A stretch of 60,475 nucleotides of DNA, taken from NCBI GenBank assembly GCA_021299175.1, contig JAJTFY010000016.1, forward strand, positions 1 to 60,475, written 5' to 3'. Of the stretch, positions 17,076 to 25,039 are shown in pieces. The translations under genes were made by a program, and so were the position numbers. Positions within the stretch are counted from its first letter, which is position 1. Every line of letters starts with the position of its first letter. The stretch is from Chitinophagaceae bacterium. GTDB lineage: Bacteria; Bacteroidota; Bacteroidia; Chitinophagales; Chitinophagaceae. Under the pieces are notes generated by a model that searched no databases, was not told the origin of the DNA, and was given only the letters and a program-made list of their open reading frames with translations.

Positions 17076-18923
17076 TTAATTATAGGGTTCAACTGCGTTA
17101 TTAAAATTTTGTTTTAGCAATTTATCCGGATCAGCTGGGATATAATTTTTTATATTTCTTGCATCAGCTGCTTCTTTTCTTTCCACATATACCCATCCTG
17201 AGCCAATGGGCTTAGCTGTAACACCCTGATTGAATGAAATCTCAATGCAAGTGATTCCCGCTGAAAGGTCCAAAACAAAATTTACTGAATGCATTTCACT
17301 TGTAATATTTTTTGTTGAATCAATATTGCCTACCCGTAAATTGACTGATTGAATTGGCAACTGTTTATCCCCCTTAGAATTTTCAACTATTCTCTTTCTG
17401 GATTCGTCCGGCCATCTGTTTAACCTTAATGCATATCGACCCTCTTGTTCAACCCGAACGACCCAAATTGCTTTACCATCCCTTGTATGTGACGAATGTG
17501 GAAAGAGCGTAACTACGTTTTCATGATTTGAGCCGATGCTGATGGACTCGTATTTGTCAACATCGGTGGATGCATAATCCCACCATTTTTGGTATCGTTG
17601 ATAAAGATTTTCAACCACCTGAGGATACTGTGCAGCAAGATCTTTCGTTTGACCAGGATCTTCCTGTATATTGTATAACTCGTTTTTTTCACGTTTTACC
17701 AGCCTCCACTTTTCTGTCAATACCTGGTATTCCTTATCCTTTATTGGAAATTCAACCCTTTGGTTATGTATGAAAACAGTACGATCATCAGGCCATTCGG
17801 GAATATGGTTTCTCAGCAGTGGAGCCAGACTACGGCCATCAAATTGGAGATGATCAGTTTTTTTGAGTTGGCAAAGGTCTATTAATGTGGGTAAGATATC
17901 CATGTGTGTACTCAAGGCGCTTATGTTTTTTCCTCCACCAATTCTTCCTTTAGGCCATTGAATGAAGAATGGTACTTTATGCGCATTTTCATACCCCCAT
18001 ATCTTTCCGCCCCGTAAACCCCCTGAATAACCCTCTTTGGTAAAGCCAGTTTCCCAATCAATGACAATTCCACCAAACCACGGACAGGGGCCATTATCCG
18101 ACATGAACATGACTATGGTATTATTATCAACTCCCATTTTTTTTAGCTCTTTCATGAAATTACCAAGATCTTCATCCAGCTTGCTGATCATACCATAATA
18201 ATCTGCTAGCCGATCGGATACAATTCCTTTATACGGTTCACTATATTTTTTTTCAACTGCCAAAGGTGCATGTGGAATATTCGTAGGCAAATACACGAAA
18301 AATGGTTTGTCTTTATTCTTGTCAATGTATTTGATGGCTTCCTGAAACCAAATGGTATTACAGTAACCCTTATATTTTTCATATTTACCGTTGTGCATAA
18401 AAGTGCCATCAACATAAGTGTTACCCCAATAGTCAGCATTTGAACCAATTGTGCCACCTCCAAATATTACAGATTCTTTAAATCCCCGATCCATGGGTCG
18501 GAAAGGATAATTTTCTCCCAAATGCCATTTGCCGAATATGCCAGTTTCATAACCATTGGCCTTGAACACATCTGCAATGGTTGGCATACCTTCTTTTAAT
18601 AAAGATCTTCCGCCAATCGTATGCCATACCCCGGCTCTCATCGAATATGAACCCGTCATTAAAGCTGATCGTGTAGGAGAACAACTTGGGTCTACATGAA
18701 AATCAGAAAAGCGTACGCTTTTCTTAAACAATGCATTCAAAGCAGGCGTTTTAAGATAAGGGTTTCCATGACACTCCATATCAGCATCACCCTGGTCATC
18801 CGTAATTATCATGATAACATTGGGCTTTTTCTCCGATGGTTTTTGCGCTAAAACTGATACGGGAACAATCCATGCGAAGAGTGGAAGTGATGAATAGAAC
18901 AAAAAAACAATAGTCTTTTTCAT
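17076..18923 (-). CDS. Arylsulfatase-type sulfatase, secreted
   Basis: A 615-aa sulfatase with a signal peptide ending near VLAQ. KPNVIMIITDDQGD supplies the first metal aspartates (42, 43). CSPTRSALMTG at 81 is the formylglycine motif with Cys81 as the residue converted to formylglycine. GIFGKWHLG and MFMSDNGP (Asp276, Asn277) complete the metal and sulfate site. After about residue 470 a beta-sandwich C-terminal extension (KAIWVVRVEQEGRYALRLN) resembles a carbohydrate-binding or accessory domain. It would remove sulfate esters in the periplasm. The target sugar cannot be assigned. It heads a likely minus-strand run with the aminotransferase (152 bp gap) and the toroid protein. No sulfatase-maturing enzyme is in the window. 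Confidence 0.9.
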   Translation of the reverse strand: MKKTIVFLFYSSLPLFAWIVPVSVLAQKPSEKKPNVIMIITDDQGDADMECHGNPYLKTPALNALFKKSVRFSDFHVDPSCSPTRSALMTGSYSMRAGVWHTIGGRSLLKEGMPTIADVFKANGYETGIFGKWHLGENYPFRPMDRGFKESVIFGGGTIGSNADYWGNTYVDGTFMHNGKYEKYKGYCNTIWFQEAIKYIDKNKDKPFFVYLPTNIPHAPLAVEKKYSEPYKGIVSDRLADYYGMISKLDEDLGNFMKELKKMGVDNNTIVMFMSDNGPCPWFGGIVIDWETGFTKEGYSGGLRGGKIWGYENAHKVPFFIQWPKGRIGGGKNISALSTHMDILPTLIDLCQLKKTDHLQFDGRSLAPLLRNHIPEWPDDRTVFIHNQRVEFPIKDKEYQVLTEKWRLVKREKNELYNIQEDPGQTKDLAAQYPQVVENLYQRYQKWWDYASTDVDKYESISIGSNHENVVTLFPHSSHTRDGKAIWVVRVEQEGRYALRLNRWPDESRKRIVENSKGDKQLPIQSVNLRVGNIDSTKNITSEMHSVNFVLDLSAGITCIEISFNQGVTAKPIGSGWVYVERKEAADARNIKNYIPADPDKLLKQNFNNAVEPYN

Positions 18924-19147
18924 TTAAATTCAGTTTAAGAGAACAGTTTTTGGCGTAGCAACCATAATTTAAGGAAATCTATTTTATTTTGAACCACCAA
19001 TTTTACCATTATAAAATCGATTTATTTGAACTTAGCATGGTATTGACTTGGCATCTTGATTGGATATGTTACACGAAGATTTTGTTATTGTAATCCGTCG
19101 TGAAACATTCGTGTAACAAAAGGGGTAAAATGTTTCAGTAGGGGCAT

Positions 19148-19181
19148 AAAAAAACCACCATAACAGCTGTTACAGTGGTTT
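19148..19181 (-). terminator. Intrinsic terminator of tRNA-Arg
   Basis: On the minus strand a hairpin of the form AAACCAC..TGGTGGTTT, with a 2-bp internal mismatch and a palindromic TAACAGCTGTTA top, ends in seven T residues directly after the tRNA. Confidence 0.75.
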
Positions 19182-19184
19182 TCG

Positions 19185-19258
19185 TGACCCCGTCAGGATT
19201 CAAACCTGAAACCTTTTGATCCGTAGTCAAATGCTCTATTCAATTGAGCTACGGGGCC
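19185..19258 (-). tRNA. tRNA-Arg (anticodon ACG)
   Basis: The minus strand folds into a full 74-nt cloverleaf. The acceptor arm GGCCCCG pairs with CGGGGTC (one G-U), D arm GCTC/GAGC, anticodon arm TTTGA/TCAAA with loop CTACGGA giving ACG, and T arm TCAGG/CCTGA around TTTGAAT. The discriminator base is A; CCA is not encoded. Confidence 0.95.
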
Positions 19259-19269
19259 GAATTGGGGTG

Positions 19270-19277
19270 CAAATATA
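19270..19277 (-). promoter_or_regulatory. -7 box of the tRNA-Arg promoter
   Basis: Perfect TATATTTG on the minus strand, ending 11 nt before the tRNA 5' end. No clear TTG at the -33 position. Confidence 0.55.
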
Positions 19278-19290
19278 CGATTTTTACAAT

Positions 19291-20037
19291 TTAAACAGAC
19301 ACCAATTGGTATTGTATTTGAATAATTCCCAATTTATTCAGGATGCGCATGATGAAAAAAGTTGGGTCCCACTCAAATTTCTTTACGGCAAACTTTGCCG
19401 ATTTGGGAAAATAATGATGGTTGTTTTGAAACAGTTCGCCCAGTAGAAAAATACCCCAGCGCTCAGAATTCTTTGAATGATCTCCGTTGTCGAAGTTGGA
19501 GTAACCGTATTTATGGCCTACCCAGTTTACAATTGCCCCTTGAACAGGACCCATCAGGGCATGAATGGGCAATAACAGGTACCAATACCAGGCAGGGGCA
19601 AAGGCCACATAAAAACCAACATATGCAACAATCCAAAGTACCCTTGTGAGTAGGCTATCTCCAATTTTATCCATTTTGCTCCAAACCGGGAGGTAGTCTT
19701 TGGTGAACTCTGCATCAGGAACGTTTTTGCCCACAAGGAATGCATTGTAAATGTTCCGGGTATGCATCATCATGTCCCAAACATCCTTGAAAAAATGAGG
19801 AGAATGCGGGTCCTTTTCTGTATCACTGTAGGCATGATGCATCCGATGCATCACAGCATATGCTCTTGGCACCAGATAGCTTGATCCCTGGAAAAACCAA
19901 GTTAAAAAGTAAAATGTTTTTTCCCAAAATGTACTGGTGAGGTACATTTTATGGGATGCATACCGGTGCAGAAAGAAAGTATGGAAGAACAATGAAGAAA
20001 ACCAGTGAATGAAGAAAAATACAAGAATCGCTATCAT
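19291..20037 (-). CDS. Membrane fatty acid / acyl-CoA desaturase
   Basis: A 248-aa integral membrane protein with the three histidine boxes of delta-9 type desaturases: HTFFLHR near residue 19, HRMHH near 63 and NNHHYFP near 208. Hydrophobic pairs lie between them (WIVAYVGFYVAFAPAWYWYL). The family inserts a double bond in acyl chains at the inner membrane with di-iron and electrons from ferredoxin or cytochrome b5-like donors. It starts 11 bp after the stop of nagB and may be cotranscribed with it. Length is short (usual 240-330), but all boxes are present. Confidence 0.87.
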   Translation of the reverse strand: MIAILVFFFIHWFSSLFFHTFFLHRYASHKMYLTSTFWEKTFYFLTWFFQGSSYLVPRAYAVMHRMHHAYSDTEKDPHSPHFFKDVWDMMMHTRNIYNAFLVGKNVPDAEFTKDYLPVWSKMDKIGDSLLTRVLWIVAYVGFYVAFAPAWYWYLLLPIHALMGPVQGAIVNWVGHKYGYSNFDNGDHSKNSERWGIFLLGELFQNNHHYFPKSAKFAVKKFEWDPTFFIMRILNKLGIIQIQYQLVSV

Positions 20038-20048
20038 CTAGTGTTAAT

Positions 20049-21950
20049 TTAATAGTCAAACCTCATGAATGCTTCTAAGGCTGCATATTGTGGAAGACCA
20101 AGTTGATCAAACAATTGAGCAGTATCAGCATTGCGGTCTTCAGCCCTTTGCCAAAACTCCCTGCTGTCGGTTCCCTGGAAAACAACGCCGTCTTTTTGAG
20201 ATTGATGGATGAAGATACCATTGCGTTTTTGAAGTACTTGATCGGGGCTCATGGGAATGGCCATGTCGATGTCCCACATGTCCCATTCAGCCCATGCTCC
20301 ACGGTAAAGCCAAAGATTGCAATTGGCAACAGATTCATCACCTTCAGCCTTCAATCGTTGAAGTGCTGCATACATCACATCAAAGCAGACCTTGTGGGTG
20401 CCATGAGGATCAGCAAAATCTCCTGCAGCAAAAATCTGGTGTGGCTTGATCTCACGTATAAGGTCCATGTGAATTTGAATATCTTCGTCAGTGGGTGGAT
20501 TCTTTTCAATCAATCCGGTTTCATAGAAGGGAAGGTTCATGAAATGCATGTTCTCATCCTTGACGCCCACATACCTGCATGTTGCCCTTGCTTCCGTTCT
20601 GCGAATCATGCCTTTTATGCTCCTGATTTCAGGGGTATCTTTTTGGTACTTGGTTTTTGTTTTGATAAATCCTGCAGCATCTTTCCAGATATTGCCTGCC
20701 CTGCTCTTGTCAATCTCAAAATAGCTGTCAAATTCAACTGCAAAATCAATTTGGCGCATGACAAACTCATCACTTACTGCAATGTTTCCGGAGGTCTGGT
20801 ACCCAACATGAACATCATGTCCTTGTTGCACCAAACGCATGAAAGTTCCTCCCATGGAAATGATGTCGTCATCTGGGTGAGGGGAGAAGATGATAACCCT
20901 TTTTGAGGCAGGATGTCTCCTTTCCGGATGTCTTGGAACATCCTCCATGGGTTTACCGCCGGGCCAGCCTGTGATGGTGTCCCTGAGTCCATTGAAAACC
21001 CGCAGGTTTACTGCTGAAACAGGCCCATGATTTTCGAGAAGATCGGCCAGTCCTTCGTCCAAATAGTCTTCTCTGGTCAACATCAGCAATGGTTTTCCCA
21101 ATGCAATGGCCATTCCACAGACGGCTTTCCTGATTGTTTTTTCTGTCCATTCTATATGATCTGCAAGCCAGGGAGCCTTGAATCTGGTGAGTTCTTGGGA
21201 TGAAGCTTCGTCAAGGAAAAAAGTGCAGTTATGGTGTTCCTGCAAGAAGGACGCAGGAATGTTTTCAGTGATTTTTCCTTCAATCGAGTCTGCAACAATG
21301 GGTGCTTTGCTTTCACCGAATGCCATGAGGATGATCCTTTTGGCATATAGTATCGAAGCAATCCCCATGGTTACGGCAAGCCGGGGAACCTGGGAAATAT
21401 TTTCAAATTCATAGGCATTGGCAAGGCGGGTGCTGTTGTCCAGTGCTACAATCCTGGTGAATGAATTCCTGCTGGATCCAGGTTCATTGAACCCGATATG
21501 GCCATTTACACCGATGCCAAGAATCTGAATGTCTATTCCGCCTGCATCAATAATTGCTTTTTCGTATGCATCGGCATAGGAATGGATGTTGGCTTTCTCA
21601 ATGGTGCCATCCGGGATGTGTACATTTTTGGGGTCGATGTCTACATGTGAGAAAAGAAAACTGTTCATGAACTTGTGGTAACTCTGGGCTGCATCAGGTT
21701 TCATAGGGTAATACTCATCCAGGTTGAAACTGATGACATTTTTAAAACTCAATCCCTCTTCCCTGTGAAGCCTCACCAGCTCTGCATAAAGTGTTTTTGG
21801 GGTAGACCCTGTTGCCATGCCAAGCACACAATGCTGTCCTGCTGCAGCCCTTTCTTTGATGAGTTTGGCGATTTCAGCGGCAATCAATTTTGTTGCCTGT
21901 TTGGCACTTTCATGGATGGAAATGGGAATTTTCTCAAATGAATCGATCAT
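20049..21950 (-). CDS. nagB: Glucosamine-6-phosphate deaminase fused to a PIG-L deacetylase-like domain
   Basis: A 633-aa two-domain protein. Residues 1-270 are a NagB deaminase: MATGSTPKTLY phosphate loop at about 45, ISFNLDEYYP with Asp78, and GIGVNGHIGFNEPGSS with His151 and Glu156. This domain converts glucosamine 6-phosphate to fructose 6-phosphate and ammonia. Residues about 350-633 are a PIG-L/LmbE domain: SPHPDDDIISMGG (His358, Asp360, Asp361) and later DPHGTHK, the zinc set of GlcNAc deacetylases. Deacetylation followed by deamination in one chain would handle GlcNAc-6-phosphate or a related substrate; this coupling is inference. Long NagB proteins with this tail are known in Bacteroidota. 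Confidence 0.88.
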   Translation of the reverse strand: MIDSFEKIPISIHESAKQATKLIAAEIAKLIKERAAAGQHCVLGMATGSTPKTLYAELVRLHREEGLSFKNVISFNLDEYYPMKPDAAQSYHKFMNSFLFSHVDIDPKNVHIPDGTIEKANIHSYADAYEKAIIDAGGIDIQILGIGVNGHIGFNEPGSSRNSFTRIVALDNSTRLANAYEFENISQVPRLAVTMGIASILYAKRIILMAFGESKAPIVADSIEGKITENIPASFLQEHHNCTFFLDEASSQELTRFKAPWLADHIEWTEKTIRKAVCGMAIALGKPLLMLTREDYLDEGLADLLENHGPVSAVNLRVFNGLRDTITGWPGGKPMEDVPRHPERRHPASKRVIIFSPHPDDDIISMGGTFMRLVQQGHDVHVGYQTSGNIAVSDEFVMRQIDFAVEFDSYFEIDKSRAGNIWKDAAGFIKTKTKYQKDTPEIRSIKGMIRRTEARATCRYVGVKDENMHFMNLPFYETGLIEKNPPTDEDIQIHMDLIREIKPHQIFAAGDFADPHGTHKVCFDVMYAALQRLKAEGDESVANCNLWLYRGAWAEWDMWDIDMAIPMSPDQVLQKRNGIFIHQSQKDGVVFQGTDSREFWQRAEDRNADTAQLFDQLGLPQYAALEAFMRFDY

Positions 21951-22045
21951 TGCTAAATTGTTATGGGTTTGGGTCGATACGTAATACTTTCAAAAATAAT
22001 TTAAAAATTCGAGGAATCAATTTGAATCAGGTACCGCACACGTAA

Positions 22046-22891
22046 TTACTGTAACCTTATTTCAAATATTTCAGGCCAAAGTTTACCAGTAATGAAGAGT
22101 GTCTTCTCTTTTTTATTATAGGCAATTCCATTGAGCACAGCGCCAGACTGCATAGCAGTAGATCCTTCTCTTTTGAGGTAACTGAGATCGGACCGGCTGT
22201 TCTTTTGAAGAAAATCCTGTAGGTTGATCATTCCTACTACATAACCACTATTCGGATCGATCTTGAGGATATAATCATATTGCCAGCGATTGGCATACAC
22301 ATATCCATCTATGAATTCCAATTCATTCAAATTGTTGACTGCACCCAATTGGTCTTTTACGCTGACAATTTTTTTTAGTTTGAGTGTATGGGGTTCAACA
22401 AAATAAAGTTTGTCTGATCCTTCGCTGATGATCAGGTTGTTGTCGTCATGTGTAATGCCCCATCCTTCACCGGTCCAGGGCAACTGACCAATCGGCTTAA
22501 AATCTTTTGCTGCATACATGAAAACCAAGTGATTCTCCCAACTCAACTGGTAGATGGTGTCATTAAAAACAGTCAGCCCTTCTGCAAAAATGAGGCTGTC
22601 CAATTTTTGGCTTTTTGATATTCTTCCTGTTTGGATATCCACCCTGCGAAGGGAAGACCTTCCAAAAAGCCCAGTGCTCTCCAATAGATTGTTTTGATAG
22701 ACCTCTAGCCCCTGGGTGAAAGCTGCTGTGTCGTGTGGGTAAGAATTGATGACGGTATAAGACAGATTTGCTGGCGCTGCAATGGGGTTGTCAACAGCGC
22801 TGGATTGATCCAGGTTATTTTCAGTATTTCCTCCGCAGGAAAACAATAAAACAATCCAAGCTGTCGTTAGTGATGCGTGTAGCCTCTTCAT
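22046..22891 (-). CDS. Glutaminyl-peptide cyclotransferase (plant-type beta-propeller), lipoprotein
   Basis: A 281-aa protein with lipobox LLFSCGG (Cys about 19). The body matches the five-bladed propeller glutaminyl cyclase family: YTVINSYPHDTAAFTQGLEV at the start, then LLESTGLFGRSSLRRV, FAEGLTVFND, YQLSWEN, GEGWGITHDDN and NNLNELEFIDGYVYAN. It would form pyroglutamate at N-terminal glutamines of exported proteins. In Bacteroidota many exported proteins start with Gln after cleavage, so the periplasm is a fitting place. A promoter-like -7 box ends only 4 nt before the ATG, pointing to a leaderless mRNA. Confidence 0.88.
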   Translation of the reverse strand: MKRLHASLTTAWIVLLFSCGGNTENNLDQSSAVDNPIAAPANLSYTVINSYPHDTAAFTQGLEVYQNNLLESTGLFGRSSLRRVDIQTGRISKSQKLDSLIFAEGLTVFNDTIYQLSWENHLVFMYAAKDFKPIGQLPWTGEGWGITHDDNNLIISEGSDKLYFVEPHTLKLKKIVSVKDQLGAVNNLNELEFIDGYVYANRWQYDYILKIDPNSGYVVGMINLQDFLQKNSRSDLSYLKREGSTAMQSGAVLNGIAYNKKEKTLFITGKLWPEIFEIRLQ

Positions 22892-22895
22892 TGTC

Positions 22896-22925
22896 CAAAT
22901 TTCCTGAATTTATCTTGATGTTCAA
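22896..22925 (-). promoter_or_regulatory. Promoter of the glutaminyl cyclase gene, probably leaderless
   Basis: On the minus strand TTG (22925-22923), 19-nt spacer, then GAAATTTG (22903-22896), one mismatch from TAnnTTTG. The ATG at 22891 lies 4 nt after the box. Confidence 0.45.
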
Positions 22926-23118
22926 GTCAATTTGTTAAGTTCTGGATAAAATGGATCATCTGGTGGGTTATAAAAATCATAAAATCTGACTTGCAACTTG
23001 CATTTGCCGATTTTAAGTGCAATTTTTACATCCAGCAACATCCCGAAAGGGAATCCAATCCTTCGAAATACCCCAATAATTCAATCTCTTAGAAAAACCT
23101 CATCACCAAACGGTAATT

Positions 23119-24186
23119 ATGAGGCTTTTCATCCTATTCTTTTCTTTCATCAGTGTAATCAGTGTCAATGCACAGCGCAATTGCACCGCCATTATCAATT
23201 CGGCTATGCCTGTCATTTCCAGCCAGAGCAATAGCATGTCTCCTGAAAAAATCATCACGATCCCTGTGGTGGTTCATGTAGTTTATAATAATGCTGTAGA
23301 AAACATCAGCGAGGCACAGATCATTTCCCAGATCACTTCACTCAACGCAGACTTTACCAAGTCCAACAATGATTTTTCAAAAGTTCCCTCTGTTTTCGCC
23401 AAACTGGCTGCCAACACCAGCATCCGTTTTGAACTGGCCAAGACTGATCCCATGGGAAAGTCTACCACTGGAATCATCAGAAAGAAGTCCACTAGAATGA
23501 TGTGGACTGATGACGATAAGATCAAGTACCAGGCCAATGGCGGAAGCACTACCTGGGATGCAAAATCATATTTGAATATTTGGGTTTGCAATACAGTTCC
23601 TGGCTTGACTGGCTATGCTAGTTTTCCCGGGGCAGACAGGGCTGTTGATGGTATTGTAATAAGGTATGATGCTTTTGGTACTGTTGGAAAGGTGTTGGCT
23701 CCGTTTAATCTTGGCAGGACCCTCACCCATGAGGTGGGCCATTGGATGGGATTGAAGCATTTGTGGGGAGATCAGCAGTGTGGGGATGATGGAATTGGCG
23801 ATACGCCCAAGCAACGAAACGGTAATTCCGGAACGCCTGTATTCCCTAAAACCGATGGCAAAAGGAGCAGCATGCTCAATTCCAAAGCCCTTGCGCCTGC
23901 CTGGAACAACAACATGGAACCCGAGATCCTGACGGTAAACACCCGTGATATTGTGGTATATCCCAATCCTGTCCAATCGGGTAATATCAAATTGCTTGTC
24001 AATACAAATCTTGGCAGCAACGGGAAAAATTATGCAATCATCTCCTCAAATGGTCAGATTGTCAAGACCGGCCATCTTTTGGAAATGGAGGAAGACATCA
24101 ATGTGCAATCCCTCGCACCAGGAATCTATCAGATTCGCCTCACTGACATCGCTTCCAATTCTTCTACCAAATTTGTAAAGCAATAA
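23119..24186 (+). CDS. Secreted M43 (pappalysin-like) zinc protease with type IX secretion C-terminal domain; Met-turn segment missing
   Basis: A 355-aa secreted protein: signal peptide (ends VNAQ), propeptide-like VVVHVVYNN region, then the zinc motif HEVGHWMGLKH (His204, Glu205, His208, His214) and CGDDGIGDTPKQ as in M43 proteases. After GTPVFPKT at residue 245 the protein jumps to DGKRSSMLNSKALAPAW. Family members normally have about 30 residues here that include the Met-turn (GDMFMNYMDY-like) and the cysteines. The loss is exactly in frame at about 23853. The end (VVYPNPVQSGNIKL ... SSTKFVKQ) is a type IX sorting domain. Activity is doubtful because the Met-turn is structural in metzincins. 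The 227 bp upstream show no clear promoter. Confidence 0.82.
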   Translation: MRLFILFFSFISVISVNAQRNCTAIINSAMPVISSQSNSMSPEKIITIPVVVHVVYNNAVENISEAQIISQITSLNADFTKSNNDFSKVPSVFAKLAANTSIRFELAKTDPMGKSTTGIIRKKSTRMMWTDDDKIKYQANGGSTTWDAKSYLNIWVCNTVPGLTGYASFPGADRAVDGIVIRYDAFGTVGKVLAPFNLGRTLTHEVGHWMGLKHLWGDQQCGDDGIGDTPKQRNGNSGTPVFPKTDGKRSSMLNSKALAPAWNNNMEPEILTVNTRDIVVYPNPVQSGNIKLLVNTNLGSNGKNYAIISSNGQIVKTGHLLEMEEDINVQSLAPGIYQIRLTDIASNSSTKFVKQ

Positions 24187-24191
24187 ATTTA

Positions 24192-24222
24192 TTGCCTACA
24201 GCCTGCTTTCCACTGTACCTTT
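24192..24222 (+). promoter_or_regulatory. Consensus promoter of truB with near-zero leader
   Basis: TTG at 24192-24194, 20-nt spacer, perfect TACCTTTG at 24215-24222. The truB ATG at 24229 is 6 nt after the box, so the transcript should start at or a few bases before the ATG. Confidence 0.65.
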
Positions 24223-24228
24223 GCGTCC

Positions 24229-24936
24229 ATGCAAAATTCTCATCCTGCTATCGATAACCAATCCTTCTTGGATGGTCGAGTCCTTTTGATGGATAAACCC
24301 CTCCAATGGACATCTTTTGATGTTGTCAAGAAAATTCGCATCCTGACCAGGGTGAGCAAAGTAGGCCATGCCGGAACATTGGACCCATTGGCTACCGGCT
24401 TATTGATTGTCTGTACCGGAAAGTTTACAAAGAAGATCAATGAATACATGGCGGCTGAAAAAGAATATTCAGGTAGTTTCACGCTTGGGTCTACTACGCC
24501 AACCTATGATCTGGAATCTGAGCCAGTTTTTCAAGCGACTACTGAACACCTCACAGAAGAAATAATCAGAAATGCCACCTCCGCATTTACTGGTGAAATC
24601 ATGCAAATCCCCCCCGCCCATTCTGCCATAAAAAAGGGGGGTACACCTGCCTATGTTTTGGCCAGAAAAGGGAAAGAGGTTAAGATGGAGCCCAGAAAAA
24701 TCAACATTTCAGTCTTTGAAATAACCAACATTGAATTGCCAAGAGTTGATTTTAGGGTTGTTTGTACGACTGGTACTTATATCAGGAGTCTTGCACATGA
24801 TTTTGGACAGGCATTGGGTTGTGGGGGCTATCTTTCTTCACTGAGGCGTGACAGGATAGGGGAGTTTACTGTTGGTAGTGCAATGGGAATAGATGCTTTT
24901 GTAAGCCTCATAGAAATGATGAAATCTAATCCATGA
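24229..24936 (+). CDS. truB: tRNA pseudouridine(55) synthase
   Basis: A 235-aa enzyme that converts uridine 55 in the T loop of tRNAs to pseudouridine. DGRVLLMDKPLQWTSFDVV opens the TruB fold, and HAGTLDPLATGLL carries the catalytic Asp52. IPPAHSAIKKGGTPAYVLARKG and CTTGTYIRSLAHDFG are the other conserved blocks. The PUA-like extension of longer TruBs is absent, as is usual in Bacteroidota. The gene stands alone and is followed by a strong two-way terminator. Confidence 0.95.
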   Translation: MQNSHPAIDNQSFLDGRVLLMDKPLQWTSFDVVKKIRILTRVSKVGHAGTLDPLATGLLIVCTGKFTKKINEYMAAEKEYSGSFTLGSTTPTYDLESEPVFQATTEHLTEEIIRNATSAFTGEIMQIPPAHSAIKKGGTPAYVLARKGKEVKMEPRKINISVFEITNIELPRVDFRVVCTTGTYIRSLAHDFGQALGCGGYLSSLRRDRIGEFTVGSAMGIDAFVSLIEMMKSNP

Positions 24937-24985
24937 TTCCGGATCAAACTTCATTTTGGTAAGAACTGTCTTATGTCTTGTTGAC

Positions 24986-25022
24986 AAAAAAATAACCCCG
25001 GAAAATCCGGGGTTATTTTTTT
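24986..25022. terminator. Bidirectional intrinsic terminator between truB and the Oar-like receptor gene
   Basis: A perfect stem of about 17 bp with core AACCCCGGA, a 3-nt loop and A/T runs on both sides, so it can stop convergent transcription from both neighbours. Confidence 0.9.
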
Positions 25023-25039
25023 GAGATTGAGTTGTTCAA

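Noticed and set aside
23854-24186. M43 protease as two genes or a frameshifted pseudogene
   Set aside because: The frame is continuous from signal peptide to sorting domain; only an internal segment is missing.
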